Below, piece after piece: positions 9,634-19,250 of a stretch of 54,161 nucleotides of DNA. A program made the position numbers and the translations under genes. The stretch's first letter is position 1, and each line of letters opens with the position of its first letter. Source of the DNA: an uncultured Clostridia bacterium (GTDB taxonomy: Bacteria; Bacillota; Clostridia; Christensenellales; UBA1242); assembly GCA_944384395.1 (NCBI GenBank), contig CALWTD010000017.1, positions 1 through 54,161 on the forward strand. The letters are read 5' to 3'. The notes beneath the pieces were generated by a model. That model was not told the DNA's origin. It ran no database searches and saw only the letters and a list, made by a program, of their open reading frames with translations.

Positions 9634-9658
9634 ACAAAAAACAGGCAAAAGTATGCCT
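9634..9658 (-). terminator. Weak terminator or attenuator between khpA and rimM
   Basis: On the minus strand AGGCA (9654-9658) pairs with TGCCT (9643-9647) around a six-base loop, followed by G and a run of T. The stem is only five base pairs, so it would probably stop only part of transcription, lowering rimM-trmD relative to rpsP. Confidence 0.45.
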
Positions 9659-9659
9659 A

Positions 9660-9890
9660 TTATTTGTTTATTTTAACATTGTATCTTATTTTTTCTTTAC
9701 TAGACACTGATTTTACAATTGCCCTTATACTTTGAGCAATTCTTCCGTTTTTGCCGATTACTTTGCCAATATCTTCTTCAGCAACGTTTACAATTATATT
9801 TATTTCACTGCCCTCTCTTTGCGTGGTTATTTTTACGGCTTCTTGGTTGTCTACTAAACTTTTTACAATGTATTCAACTAACTCTTCCAT
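9660..9890 (-). CDS. khpA: KH-domain RNA-binding protein KhpA (YlqC)
   Basis: A 76-residue single KH domain with the RNA-binding GKNG loop at residues 46-49 within IGKVIGKNGRIAQSIRAIV. In other Bacillota KhpA pairs with KhpB (Jag/EloR) to bind RNA and influence cell elongation and division. AAGGAGG lies close upstream of the ATG. It sits between rpsP and rimM, as in B. subtilis. Confidence 0.93.
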   Translation of the reverse strand: MEELVEYIVKSLVDNQEAVKITTQREGSEINIIVNVAEEDIGKVIGKNGRIAQSIRAIVKSVSSKEKIRYNVKINK

Positions 9891-9914
9891 AACCCTCCTT
9901 ATAGTGCTTTAAAA

Positions 9915-10166
9915 TTACTTTCTTTCTATTGCACCACTTTTTATTAACAATTCTTTTGCAGTTTCTGTTGGTTGAGCACCGTTTTTTATCCATTCTACTG
10001 CTTTGTCATTGTTAATTTTGATTTCAGCAGGATTAGTTAAAGGATTGTATGTTCCTAAAATTTCAACAAATTTACCATCTCTTGGTGATCTTGAATCTGC
10101 AACCACAACTCTATAAAATGGTGATTTTTTGTCTCCTAATCTTGTTAATCTAATTTTTAATGCCAT
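9915..10166 (-). CDS. rpsP: 30S ribosomal protein S16
   Basis: An 83-residue protein starting [20 protein letters not shown], the standard S16 N-terminus, with the conserved [21 protein letters not shown]16 is an early assembly protein of the small subunit. AAAGGAG precedes the ATG. It follows ffh by 53 bases and is followed closely by khpA. Confidence 0.98.
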   Translation of the reverse strand: MALKIRLTRLGDKKSPFYRVVVADSRSPRDGKFVEILGTYNPLTNPAEIKINNDKAVEWIKNGAQPTETAKELLIKSGAIERK

Positions 10167-10219
10167 TTTTACCTTCTCCTTTTTTTGTAATTATATATTA
10201 TTTTTACTAATATATCAAA

Positions 10220-11533
10220 TTAAAATAATCGTCCAAAACCTCTTTTGTTTTTCATTTGTTTCATCATTTCTTTGGACTGTTCAAATTGCCTTATTAGCAT
10301 GTTGACATCTTGAATCGTTGTTCCACTGCCTTGTGCAATTCTCTTTCGTTGGCTAGACTTAATTAAGTCTGGATTTAATCGTTCTTTTTTTGTCATACTT
10401 TGAATGATTGCTCTGTTTTTAACAAGTGCTTTTTCATCAATTTTTGCACCACCTAACTTTCCACTAAGTCCGGGTATCATTGCAATCAAATCATTTATGT
10501 TGCCCATCTTGCTTAGTTTTTCTAATTGCGACAAATAATCTTCAAATGTGAATGAGTTTTCTCTAAAACTTTTTTCAAGTTTTTTCATTTCTTCTTCACT
10601 TACTTGTTCTTGTGCTTTTTCTATTAAACTTAAAACATCACCCATTCCAAGTATTCTTGAAGCTATTCTATCAGCATAAAATGGTTCTATATCTCCAATT
10701 TTTTCGCCTACACCACAAAACTTTATTGGTTTGTTTGTTATTGCTTTAATTGATAGTGCTGCACCACCACGAGTATCACCATCTAACTTTGTTAAAATTA
10801 CACCCGTAATGTCTAAGTCGTTGTTAAAACTTTCGGCAACCGTTACTGCATCTTGACCAGTCATTGAGTCGACAGTAAGCAAAATTTCTGTTGGAGAAAC
10901 TTCTTTTTTTATTTCTTTCAACTCGTTCATAAGTTCTTCATTTATATGAAGTCGTCCAGCAGTATCAATAATTACTGTATCGTATCCTTGTTTTAATGCA
11001 AGTTTAACGGCTTCTTTTGCAGTTTTAACAGGATTTTGTGTTCCTTTTTCAAAAACATCAACTTTTGCCTGACTTCCAACAACTTTTAACTGATTTATTG
11101 CTGCCGGTCTATAAATATCACAAGCAACTAAAAGTGGTCTTTTGCCAGATTTTTTTAAATATGCACCAAGTTTTGCACACATAGTTGTTTTTCCAGCACC
11201 TTGAAGCCCACACATCATTATTATTGTTGGTGGCATGGAAGCAACCATCAATTTTTGGTTTGGACTACTCATCAAATTTGTAAGTTCTTCATTTACAATT
11301 TTAATAACTTGCTGACCAGGAGTTAAACTTTTTAAAACTGTATCGCCAACTGCTTTTTCAGACACTTTTTTAATAAAGTCTTTAACAACAAGATAATTTA
11401 CATCAGCTTCTAAAAGCGCAAGTTTAACTTCTCTCATTGCTTCTTTTATTTCTAGTTCAGTAAGTTTTCCTCTTTTTGTAAGTTTAGAAAATATGTGAGA
11501 CATCTTTTCTGTTAAACTTCCAAATAATGCCAT
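10220..11533 (-). CDS. ffh: Signal recognition particle GTPase Ffh
   Basis: Ffh binds 4.5S/SRP RNA and signal sequences and targets nascent membrane proteins to FtsY. The NG domain has G1 GLQGAGKT (109-116), DTAGRLH and TKLDGDTRGG. The C-terminal M domain is methionine-rich (for example EMMKQMKNKRGFGRLF at the end). The length of 437 residues is normal. GGAGG precedes the ATG, which overlaps the ylxM stop by one base. Its partner FtsY is encoded at 21890. Confidence 0.98.
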   Translation of the reverse strand: MALFGSLTEKMSHIFSKLTKRGKLTELEIKEAMREVKLALLEADVNYLVVKDFIKKVSEKAVGDTVLKSLTPGQQVIKIVNEELTNLMSSPNQKLMVASMPPTIIMMCGLQGAGKTTMCAKLGAYLKKSGKRPLLVACDIYRPAAINQLKVVGSQAKVDVFEKGTQNPVKTAKEAVKLALKQGYDTVIIDTAGRLHINEELMNELKEIKKEVSPTEILLTVDSMTGQDAVTVAESFNNDLDITGVILTKLDGDTRGGAALSIKAITNKPIKFCGVGEKIGDIEPFYADRIASRILGMGDVLSLIEKAQEQVSEEEMKKLEKSFRENSFTFEDYLSQLEKLSKMGNINDLIAMIPGLSGKLGGAKIDEKALVKNRAIIQSMTKKERLNPDLIKSSQRKRIAQGSGTTIQDVNMLIRQFEQSKEMMKQMKNKRGFGRLF

Positions 11534-11838
11534 TATAAGTCCTCCAAAATTTTTGTAATTTCACTTTTAAAATCTATTGAATTTGAATTTAACAAATTTT
11601 TAAGTTTTGTTTTTATTTTATATAGTTTTAATTTACTTTCATAATCAAAAAGTTTTTGCTTAGCTTTTTTTAATGCATCCAAAATCGCAACTCTTGAAAC
11701 ATTTTCATTTTCTGCAATTTCAGAAAGTGACATATCATTATTGATATAGTTGTTTAGCACTTGTTTTTGTTTGTTTGAAAGCAGTTCACCATATAAATCT
11801 AATAGTTCACTTAATTTTATTGTTTCTTCAACACTCAT
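11533..11838 (-). CDS. ylxM: YlxM/UPF0122 family helix-turn-helix protein
   Basis: A 101-residue protein with a sigma-factor region-4-like helix-turn-helix (MSLSEIAENENVSRVAILDA). YlxM homologues associate with the signal recognition particle and modulate Ffh GTPase activity in streptococci. The ATG at 11838 is preferred; a GTG two codons upstream is also possible. It is the first gene of the long minus-strand operon that continues into ffh. Confidence 0.92.
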   Translation of the reverse strand: MSVEETIKLSELLDLYGELLSNKQKQVLNNYINNDMSLSEIAENENVSRVAILDALKKAKQKLFDYESKLKLYKIKTKLKNLLNSNSIDFKSEITKILEDL

Positions 11839-11871
11839 ATGCACCTGTTAAGTAAAATTACTTTACACTAA

Positions 11872-11900
11872 AATATAACATATAAAACTTTATTTGACAA
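11872..11900 (-). promoter_or_regulatory. Sigma-A promoter of the ylxM-ffh-rpsP operon
   Basis: On the minus strand TTGTCA (11895-11900), 17 bases, then TATATT (11872-11877) with an extended TG one base before the -10 box. It lies in the short gap between hemW and ylxM, where no terminator is visible, so read-through from lepA-hemW may add to expression. Confidence 0.75.
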
Positions 11901-11916
11901 GTGTTTTTAATAAAAT

Positions 11917-13017
11917 TTAAGGCAAAAGTTTTAATATTATTTGATTTGTAACACCAAACTTATCTTCACAAATTTTAATGTGATTATCTTTTAGAAATAT
12001 AAATTTGTTTTTAACCAAAAAATCAATTTCTTCTTTTTTCTCTTTAACTATGTCATAGCCTAAATTTTTTAATTGTTTTACATCAACTCCATAAACTGTT
12101 CTAAGTTCAAGCATTATCATTTCTTCAATTTGCTGTGTTTTTGAAGGTTTTTCTTTTTTATATTCAAGTTTGTTATTTAAATATTCTTGCATAATACTCG
12201 TATTAGAATATCTTGAACCATCAATAAACGAATGTGCACTAAGTCCAAACCCATAATATTCTTTTAATTGCCAATAACCAATGTTGTGTTTACATTCAAA
12301 GTTGTCTTTTGCAAAATTGGAAATTTCATATCTACAATAAGTATGCATTTTTAAATACTTAAAGATTTTGTTGTAATATTCAACAGATTTATCTTCGTTT
12401 ACTACCTTAATTTTTTTATTTTCAATTAAATCTGTTAATTTTGTTCCTTTTTCGTTTATCAACATATAACAAGAAATGTGTGGAATTTTTAATTTAATTA
12501 AATTTTTTATTGTATTTTTTAAAATTAAATAATTTTGATTTGGAATACCTATTAAAACATCGGCATTTATGTTATTAAATTCACATTTTCTTGCTAATTT
12601 AATAGCATTTATTGCTTGTTTTTTTGTGTTTTTTCTTCCGATTATTTTTAGACATTTATTATTTAAAGATTGTACACCAAAACTAATTCTATTTATTCCA
12701 CAATTTTTATAACATAATAATTTGTTTTTATTTATTGAACATGGATTTGCTTCAATTGTTATTTCGGCATTTTTTAATATATTAAAATTTTTATATAATT
12801 CTTCAATAATTGTTTTTATATATTTTTCATCAACGCTAGATGGAGTTCCACCACCTATATAAATTGATGAAATATTTATATTTTTATTTTTATTTAATTT
12901 TATTTCTTCTGTTAATTTTAAAAAATAATTTTTTTTTATTTTTTCACTATAAATAGACGAGCAAAAATTGCAGTAATAACATTTACTGTCGCAAAATGGA
13001 ATATGAACATAAATCAT
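11917..13017 (-). CDS. hemW: Radical SAM heme chaperone HemW-like protein
   Basis: The radical-SAM cysteine cluster Cys9-x3-Cys13-x2-Cys16 lies in YVHIPFCDSKCYYCNF, and the HemN/HemW signatures YIGGGTPS and GVQSLN follow. HemW family members bind heme and are often misannotated as coproporphyrinogen oxidase. The lepA-hemW order is typical of Bacillota. I chose the ATG at 13017, which begins at the conserved YVHIPFC; ATGs at 13029 and 13035 overlap the lepA stop and are possible, and none has a good ribosome binding site. The gene is very rich in Lys, Asn and Ile codons compared with lepA. No heme genes are nearby. Confidence 0.88.
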   Translation of the reverse strand: MIYVHIPFCDSKCYYCNFCSSIYSEKIKKNYFLKLTEEIKLNKNKNINISSIYIGGGTPSSVDEKYIKTIIEELYKNFNILKNAEITIEANPCSINKNKLLCYKNCGINRISFGVQSLNNKCLKIIGRKNTKKQAINAIKLARKCEFNNINADVLIGIPNQNYLILKNTIKNLIKLKIPHISCYMLINEKGTKLTDLIENKKIKVVNEDKSVEYYNKIFKYLKMHTYCRYEISNFAKDNFECKHNIGYWQLKEYYGFGLSAHSFIDGSRYSNTSIMQEYLNNKLEYKKEKPSKTQQIEEMIMLELRTVYGVDVKQLKNLGYDIVKEKKEEIDFLVKNKFIFLKDNHIKICEDKFGVTNQIILKLLP

Positions 13018-13021
13018 TTTA

Positions 13022-14830
13022 CTAGTCATTGTCATCTGTTTTAAGTATGCTTATAAATGCTTCGCTTGGAAGTTCGACCGAACCAAATTGACGCATACGT
13101 TTTTTGCCGGCTTTTTGTTTTTCTAGAAGTTTTCTTTTTCTTGAAATATCTCCACCATAGCATTTTGCAAGAACATCTTTTCGCATTGCACTAACAGTTT
13201 CTCTTGCAATAATTTTGCCACCAACACAAGCTTGTATTGGCACTTCAAAAAGTTGTCTTGGAATAACTTTTTTTAATTTTTCTGCTATTTGTCTTCCCCT
13301 TGCATATGCCTTATCTTTGTGTGTTATTAAACTAAGTGCATCACAAATTTCACCATTTAGCATTATGTCCAATTTAACAAGGTCGCTTGGCATAAAACCA
13401 TAAATTTCATAATCTAAGCTTGCATAACCTCTGGTTCTTGATTTTAAATTATCAAAAAAGTCATAAATCATTTCTGCAAGTGGCATATGATATTTCATAA
13501 CAACTCTTGTTTTTTCAATATATTGCATGTCTATAAACACGCCACGCTTGTCTTGACACAAATCCATTATTGCACCAACATATTCCGGTGGTGTGTAAAC
13601 ATTCAATTTTATCATTGGTTCTTCAATTCTATCTATTTCACTAATCGGTGGAAGCATAGAGGGGTTTGAAACTTCAAGCATTTCTCCATTTGTTTTATAA
13701 ACGTGATAACTAACACTTGGTGCAGTTGTAATTATGTCTAAATTAAATTCTCTTTCTAACCTTTCGGTTATTATTTCCATGTGAAGTAGGCCTAAAAATC
13801 CACATCTAAAACCAAAACCAAGTGCAATAGATGTTTCTGGCATAAACACAAGAGACGCATCGTTTAATTTTAATTTTTCTAGTGCATCTTTAAGTTCTCC
13901 ATATTTTGCTCCATCAACAGGAAAAATCCCACTAAACACAACGGATTGAACTTCTTTGTAGCCGGCGAGCGCTTCTTTTGTTGGATTTAATGCATCTGTA
14001 ATTGTGTCTCCAACTTTTGTATCAGACAAATTTTTTATGCTTGCACAAATATATCCAACATCTCCACTAGATAAAATATCTGTTTGTTTCATCGCAGGAC
14101 AAAAAACACCAACTTCTGTCACTTCATAAGTTTTTCCTGTTTTCATCATCATAATTTGACTGCCAACTTTAACTGTGCCATCAAAAATTCTTACAAAGCA
14201 TATCGCACCTTTAAAATTATCATAAAAACTATCAAAAATTAGTGCCTTTAAACTTGAGTTTATATCGCCTTTTGGACATGGTATTTTTTCAACAATTTGA
14301 TTTAACACATCGTCAATATTAATACCATCTTTTGCAGAAATACAAGGAATATCATCTGCAGGAAGGCCAATTATATCCTCTATTTCTTTTTTACATTTCT
14401 CTATATTTGCACTAGGCAAATCTATTTTGTTCAACACCGGCAATATTTCTAGATTGTTGTCAAGTGCTAGGTATGTGTTTGCAATTGTTTGTGCTTCTAC
14501 GCCTTGAGAAGCATCAACAATTAAAATTGCGCCTTCGCAAGCAGCAAGCGACCTTGACACTTCATAAGTAAAGTCAACATGTCCTGGTGTGTCTATAAGA
14601 TTTAATGTATATTCTTCGCCTTTATAATTATAGAACATTCTTGTAGGAGTAAGTTTTATTGTTATTCCCCTTTCTCGCTCAATGTCCATACTATCTAATA
14701 ATTGTTCACTCATTTCCCGCTTTGAAACAGTTCCGGTTTTTTCAATAAGTCTATCAGCAAGTGTACTCTTACCATGGTCTATATGTGCAATTATACAAAA
14801 GTTTCTAATTTTTTTTTGTCTATCGTTCAT
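13022..14830 (-). CDS. lepA: Elongation factor 4 (LepA)
   Basis: A translational GTPase related to EF-G that influences initiation and back-translocation. G1 is AHIDHGKS (15-22), with DTPGHVDF and NKIDLP following. The LepA-specific C-terminal domain is present ([15 protein letters not shown] near the end). At 602 residues it is full length. AGGAG lies six bases before the ATG. It is followed at once by hemW. Confidence 0.98.
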   Translation of the reverse strand: MNDRQKKIRNFCIIAHIDHGKSTLADRLIEKTGTVSKREMSEQLLDSMDIERERGITIKLTPTRMFYNYKGEEYTLNLIDTPGHVDFTYEVSRSLAACEGAILIVDASQGVEAQTIANTYLALDNNLEILPVLNKIDLPSANIEKCKKEIEDIIGLPADDIPCISAKDGINIDDVLNQIVEKIPCPKGDINSSLKALIFDSFYDNFKGAICFVRIFDGTVKVGSQIMMMKTGKTYEVTEVGVFCPAMKQTDILSSGDVGYICASIKNLSDTKVGDTITDALNPTKEALAGYKEVQSVVFSGIFPVDGAKYGELKDALEKLKLNDASLVFMPETSIALGFGFRCGFLGLLHMEIITERLEREFNLDIITTAPSVSYHVYKTNGEMLEVSNPSMLPPISEIDRIEEPMIKLNVYTPPEYVGAIMDLCQDKRGVFIDMQYIEKTRVVMKYHMPLAEMIYDFFDNLKSRTRGYASLDYEIYGFMPSDLVKLDIMLNGEICDALSLITHKDKAYARGRQIAEKLKKVIPRQLFEVPIQACVGGKIIARETVSAMRKDVLAKCYGGDISRKRKLLEKQKAGKKRMRQFGSVELPSEAFISILKTDDND

Positions 14831-14855
14831 GTATACTCCTAAAATAATTTATTTA

Positions 14856-14884
14856 ATTATATATAAAAATACAAAAATAATCAA
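14856..14884 (-). promoter_or_regulatory. Sigma-A promoter of lepA-hemW
   Basis: On the minus strand TTGATT (14879-14884), 17 bases, then a perfect TATAAT (14856-14861). Transcription would begin about 20 bases before the lepA start. It is back to back with the glpQ promoter. Confidence 0.65.
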
Positions 14885-14898
14885 ATAATAATAAAAAG

Positions 14899-14927
14899 TA
14901 GACATATTTTTTAGCATATGTTAATAT
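14899..14927 (+). promoter_or_regulatory. Sigma-A promoter of the glpQ-type gene
   Basis: TAGACA (14899-14904), 17 bases, TAATAT (14922-14927), with an extended TG before the -10 box. It lies a few bases upstream of AGGAG and the ATG at 14946. Confidence 0.6.
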
Positions 14928-14945
14928 ACATTTTAGGAGAAGCAA

Positions 14946-15671
14946 ATGGATATTTTTAAAACATGGCTTGTTGAAAGATGTATTGCTCATCGTGGTTTAC
15001 ATAATGAAGTATACCCTGAAAATTCTTTGGGAGCTTTTGAGAACGCAATAATAAACGGTTATCCAATTGAATTAGATGTTCACCTTACTTGCGATGGGAC
15101 AATTGTTGTTTTTCATGATGATACCTTATCTAGAATGACACAAAAAGATGGTTATGTTAAAAATTTAACAAAAGAAGCACTTGCAAATTATCATCTTTTA
15201 AACACAAAATATACAATCCCTACAATAGAAGAAGTGCTTAATCTTGTAAATGGTCAAGTTCCCGTTTTGATTGAAATAAAAAACACTTCAAAAGTTGGAG
15301 AACTTGAAAGCAAACTTTTAAAAATTTTAAATGAATACAATGGTGATTTTGCAATACAATCATTTAATCCTTTTGTTGTTGAATGGTTTAAAAATAATGC
15401 GCCAACCATTTTGCGTGGTCAACTTGCTGGATATTTTAAAGGCGAAAAAATGTCATTTGTTAGAAAATTTGCTTTAAAAAGAATGCTACTTAACAAAAAA
15501 GCAAAACCTGATTTTATTTCTTATGATGCAAGAAATGTGCCAAATAGATTTGTGCGAAAATATAATAGGCTTCCACTTTTAGTGTGGTGTGTAAGAAGTC
15601 AAGAAGAATACATGAAAGTTGTAAAATATTGCGATAATATTATATTTGAAAATTTCGAACCTAAAATATAA
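14946..15671 (+). CDS. glpQ: Glycerophosphodiester phosphodiesterase
   Basis: Hydrolyses glycerophosphodiesters to glycerol-3-phosphate and an alcohol. The catalytic His15-Arg16 (AHRGLHNE), the metal ligands Glu42 and Asp44 (IELDVHLT) and His57 (VVFHDDTLS) are all present in a GDPD-family TIM barrel. The length of 241 residues fits the single-domain cytoplasmic class; no signal peptide or membrane segment is seen. AGGAG precedes the ATG. It is transcribed alone, divergently from lepA, and ends at a terminator shared with the next gene. The symbol is by family only; the preferred substrate is unknown. Confidence 0.9.
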   Translation: MDIFKTWLVERCIAHRGLHNEVYPENSLGAFENAIINGYPIELDVHLTCDGTIVVFHDDTLSRMTQKDGYVKNLTKEALANYHLLNTKYTIPTIEEVLNLVNGQVPVLIEIKNTSKVGELESKLLKILNEYNGDFAIQSFNPFVVEWFKNNAPTILRGQLAGYFKGEKMSFVRKFALKRMLLNKKAKPDFISYDARNVPNRFVRKYNRLPLLVWCVRSQEEYMKVVKYCDNIIFENFEPKI

Positions 15672-15702
15672 AAAAATCTCAAAATTATATTGAGATTTTT
15701 TA
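15671..15702. terminator. Bidirectional terminator
   Basis: An 11-base-pair stem (AAAAATCTCAA from 15672 and its complement ending at 15700) with flanking A and T runs lies between the convergent glpQ-type gene and the metallo-hydrolase gene, and can serve both strands. Confidence 0.8.
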
Positions 15703-15704
15703 TT

Positions 15705-16445
15705 TTAATGTGACATTATCTTTTTTAAATATTCTTCTTTACTTTGTTCTTTAATAGCGATATTAAAACCTAAATTTTTTGCTTTAAAAATACTTTCATC
15801 ATCTTTAAAGTGCATACAATAAACTTGTTTTCTTGTTTTTTCATCATAAATTTCAGTTAACGTATCTAGGTCTATATGATGCGTGCTATTATTTCCACAA
15901 CAATCAGTATAAACTAAATCATTGTCACCTAATTTTTTTGCAATATTTTTTTGATATCTTTCATCATTATTATCGCCCAAATAATATATCTTTTTATCAA
16001 CAAACGACATTTCTATAGCAAACGATTTTAATAGTTCATTATGTTTTATTTGTTTGTATGTAAATTTAAGCATATTATCAAAAACAAAGGTATCTTCATC
16101 ATTAATTAAATTATATTTATCATTTACTAAACCTTGCAAAAACAAGAAATTAACTATATCTTGCTTTTGTTCTTCATCCTCACAAGGAACAATTATATTT
16201 GGCACTATTTTTTTGTTATTTAAATAAAATACCAAACTTGCAAGAGCACCAACATGGTCTGGATGCATATGTGTTATTGCAATATAAACAGTGTCTATAT
16301 CGTCAAATAAATTTAATTCCAACATTCTTTTAAAAGACATAACACCACAATCAATTAAAAGCATTTTGTTTTCTTTTTTTATGTATGCACTTGTGTTTAA
16401 TAAATCACTGTTTAATAAATCTCCAACTCCAATAAATTTTAACAT
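15705..16445 (-). CDS. Metallo-beta-lactamase-fold hydrolase
   Basis: A 246-residue MBL-fold protein. The metal motif is His59-x-His61-x-Asp63-His64 in THMHPDHVG, with later ligands suggested by YLGDNND and the C-terminal YCMHFKDD. It resembles the general class of MBL proteins that includes tRNase Z and phosphodiesterases, but I cannot assign a substrate. AAAGGAG precedes the ATG. It lies 11 bases downstream of rarA and is probably co-transcribed with it. Confidence 0.8.
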   Translation of the reverse strand: MLKFIGVGDLLNSDLLNTSAYIKKENKMLLIDCGVMSFKRMLELNLFDDIDTVYIAITHMHPDHVGALASLVFYLNNKKIVPNIIVPCEDEEQKQDIVNFLFLQGLVNDKYNLINDEDTFVFDNMLKFTYKQIKHNELLKSFAIEMSFVDKKIYYLGDNNDERYQKNIAKKLGDNDLVYTDCCGNNSTHHIDLDTLTEIYDEKTRKQVYCMHFKDDESIFKAKNLGFNIAIKEQSKEEYLKKIMSH

Positions 16446-16456
16446 TTTTATCTCCT

Positions 16457-17707
16457 TTACTTAAATTTTTTTCTTACTAAATTTTTTTCTTTTCCATTAT
16501 TACTTGGAACATAATATATTTTGTCTTTTAAACTATCTGGCAAATATTGTTGCTTTACATAACCTCCATAATCGTGTGGGTATTTGTATTTTGTTTTAGG
16601 TCCATTTATTGATGGGTGATTTTTAAGATGGTTTGGAATGTTGTCATCTTTAACATTTTCTGCGTCATCTTTCGCCGCATTTAACGCTACTACAACCGAA
16701 TTTGATTTTTCTGCTTCGCAAGCATAAATAATTGCGTGACTAAGTGGTATCAAACATTCAGGAAGCCCTAAATTTTGCACGGCATACATGGCACTTGTTG
16801 CAAGTAATAGTGCATTGCTGTCTGCCATTCCTATATCTTCACTTGCATGAGCTATAAGCCTTCTTGCAATAATTAAAGGGTCGCAACCTGCACATATTAA
16901 TCTTTGCGAATAGTAAAGTGCCGCATCGGTATCACTTCCCCTTATACTTTTACAAAAACAACTGAGCATATCATAAAATTGCGTTTCGTCAATAGATAGT
17001 GCTTTTTTTTGTATACTTTGTTCTGCAACAGTTTTATCAATCACTATTTTTTTATCTTTATTAAGTGGTGTTGTTTTCACAGCGAGTTCCAATGCATTTA
17101 GTGCCATTCTTAAATCGCCCGAACTTGCCCACGCCAAATGTTTTAAAGCATCTTCACTGACTTCAACATTTAAGTTGCCAAGTCCATTTGTTTTGTCTAA
17201 AACTGCTTTTTTCATTGCACTAATTAAATCTTCTTGTGATAATGGTTTAAATTCAAAAACTCTACACCTGGAAACAATCGCCCTTGTCATAGAAATAAAA
17301 GGATTTTCAGTTGTTGAGCCAATAAAAATTATACTGCCATCTTCTATTGCCGATAAAACACAATCGCTTTGTGCTTTGTTCCATCTATGACATTCATCTA
17401 AAAGCAAGTAAGTTTGTTTGCTATATAAAGTTTTGTTTTTTCGTGCTTCTTCAATTACTTGTTTAGCATCACTAACACCACTTGAAACAGCATTAAGTTT
17501 TCTAAAATTTCCATTTAATGTATTTGATATTATGTTAGCAAGTGTTGTTTTACCTGTTCCTGGTGGACCATAAAAAATACAACTTCCAATCTCTCCCATC
17601 ATAATAGCACGATTGAGTAGCATATTTTTACCAACAATATGTTTTTGGCCAACAAAATCATCAAGTGTTTTTGGTCTCATTCTTTCGGCAAGTGGTATTT
17701 TTTCCAT
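16457..17707 (-). CDS. rarA: Replication-associated recombination protein A (RarA/MgsA)
   Basis: An AAA+ clamp-loader relative that acts at stalled replication forks. Walker A is GPPGTGKT (47-54), Walker B LLLDEC (101-106), and sensor 1 is in STTENP. The C-terminal tetramerisation region contains SEDIGMADSNAL and the PHDYGGYVKQQYLPD motif typical of the family. At 416 residues it is full length. GGAGA precedes the ATG. It follows an unrecognised protein by about 33 bases. Confidence 0.95.
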   Translation of the reverse strand: MEKIPLAERMRPKTLDDFVGQKHIVGKNMLLNRAIMMGEIGSCIFYGPPGTGKTTLANIISNTLNGNFRKLNAVSSGVSDAKQVIEEARKNKTLYSKQTYLLLDECHRWNKAQSDCVLSAIEDGSIIFIGSTTENPFISMTRAIVSRCRVFEFKPLSQEDLISAMKKAVLDKTNGLGNLNVEVSEDALKHLAWASSGDLRMALNALELAVKTTPLNKDKKIVIDKTVAEQSIQKKALSIDETQFYDMLSCFCKSIRGSDTDAALYYSQRLICAGCDPLIIARRLIAHASEDIGMADSNALLLATSAMYAVQNLGLPECLIPLSHAIIYACEAEKSNSVVVALNAAKDDAENVKDDNIPNHLKNHPSINGPKTKYKYPHDYGGYVKQQYLPDSLKDKIYYVPSNNGKEKNLVRKKFK

Positions 17708-17740
17708 ATTTTCTCCAACAATATATTAACATAAAATACA

Positions 17741-19198
17741 TTAAACTACAAGCATAAGTTTATCAATTTTATCAAGATTTTGTTTTGATATTACGTTATA
17801 GTTATAAAATTTTACATCGTTTATAACCATATATTTTTTGCTTTTTGCATCATAATTAAATAAAATTTCTTTTGTTTTTTGATTGTAATGGTAATATACC
17901 GTAAAGTTCTCTTTCAGTAATGGAGAAAATTTTATAAAATTTTCATTTTCAATAATACCTAAATAATATGTTTTTAGCCATAAATAAAAATTTAGACTAG
18001 ACATTTTTTTTTGCTTATACAAAAAATAACCTTCTTCAAAAGTTTCAATGTTAAATTTTTCAATTCTGTTTACATCTTCAAGTATGATTCTATTTGGTAA
18101 ATAATAATTAACCAAATACTCTAATTTTTTATTTCTACATTTTATTTTTAAATTTATAATTTCTCTTATTTTTTTGTTGTATAATTCAATACTTTCTAAA
18201 AGGTTGTTTTTACTTAATTGTTTATTGCCTATATACAAAATAAATTTTTTTTCGCAATATTGTGTTAAAGTAAATTTCTTTGAAATTTTTAAAAATGGTA
18301 ATGGTATTTCATCGCAAAAATTATTAGGATAAAAATATTTTAACTTTGTATTATCAATAAAAAATATTTTGTTATTTTGCAAAATTTCTCTAACACATAA
18401 ACCATTTGTTATTTTACAAAATTCATAATATTTCCCTTCTAATTTATAATTATAATTTAATTCAACTTTTTGTGTTACATTTGATTTATTCAAAATCTTA
18501 AAACATAAATACTCCCCATCATTCACGAATTTTTTAACTTCAATGTTTACGTTGTTATTGTTGTAATCATCACATAAAAAGTTGTTTTCAATTTTCGAAC
18601 TAGGAAAAATCACTTCATTGTTATTTTTTATTTCAAATTTATTAACATTTTCCATTTTTTTGACCTTAAATTTATCTTTTGCATTTATGTTTAAAGCCAT
18701 AATATTGTTTAATAATTTAATACTTGCAAAATTTGTGTTTAAAATAAAAAATTTTAGGTTTTTTAAAATCTTAAAATATTTAAAATTATCTTCATTAAAT
18801 ATTAAATTGAAACCTACATATTTAATTGATAAAACTAAAAATTTTAAATATGCTTTATCATAATTTTTAACATAAAAAATTGGTAAATTTAGATTAATGC
18901 CAAAATTTTTAAGAAGAGTTTTGTCTATTTCTAAATTATATGTTACAGGAGTTTTATATAATACACATGAAACTATATGGTCAATTTCTTTTAAATTTTT
19001 TAGAGATTTAAACATATTAACATTTTTTACATTAAAATAATTTAGCATTAAACAAATGCTTGTAAATGTTTGTAATTTTGGTTTTGCTAGTGCATATTTT
19101 TTGTTGTTTTTTAACATTTTTTGTTTATTGTTATGATTTATTATTTTTAACAATACAAAAATCAACATAGTAAAACTTAAACTAATTAAAATGACCAT
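17741..19198 (-). CDS. Unrecognised AT-rich protein with one N-terminal membrane segment
   Basis: A 485-residue open frame I do not recognise. Residues 2-18 form a hydrophobic helix, probably a signal anchor, followed by a basic Lys/Asn-rich stretch. The remainder is dominated by Lys, Asn, Ile, Phe and Leu with no catalytic motif I can name; a mid-protein portion (about 220-330) looks beta-rich. No Shine-Dalgarno sequence is visible before the ATG. It starts just after the rnpB terminator and precedes rarA, so its expression may depend on read-through from rnpB. Base composition is clearly more AT-rich than rarA. The long uninterrupted frame supports a real gene. Confidence 0.7.
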   Translation of the reverse strand: MVILISLSFTMLIFVLLKIINHNNKQKMLKNNKKYALAKPKLQTFTSICLMLNYFNVKNVNMFKSLKNLKEIDHIVSCVLYKTPVTYNLEIDKTLLKNFGINLNLPIFYVKNYDKAYLKFLVLSIKYVGFNLIFNEDNFKYFKILKNLKFFILNTNFASIKLLNNIMALNINAKDKFKVKKMENVNKFEIKNNNEVIFPSSKIENNFLCDDYNNNNVNIEVKKFVNDGEYLCFKILNKSNVTQKVELNYNYKLEGKYYEFCKITNGLCVREILQNNKIFFIDNTKLKYFYPNNFCDEIPLPFLKISKKFTLTQYCEKKFILYIGNKQLSKNNLLESIELYNKKIREIINLKIKCRNKKLEYLVNYYLPNRIILEDVNRIEKFNIETFEEGYFLYKQKKMSSLNFYLWLKTYYLGIIENENFIKFSPLLKENFTVYYHYNQKTKEILFNYDAKSKKYMVINDVKFYNYNVISKQNLDKIDKLMLVV

Positions 19199-19213
19199 AA
19201 CAAATTATTGACA

Positions 19214-19250
19214 CAAAAAAAAGTATGTAATCAGATTACATACTTTTTTT
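19214..19250 (-). terminator. Intrinsic terminator of rnpB
   Basis: AAGTATGTAA pairs with TTACATACTT around a five-base loop, extended by A/T pairs and followed on the minus strand by eight or more T residues. It begins directly after the P1 3' strand of RNase P RNA. Confidence 0.9.
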
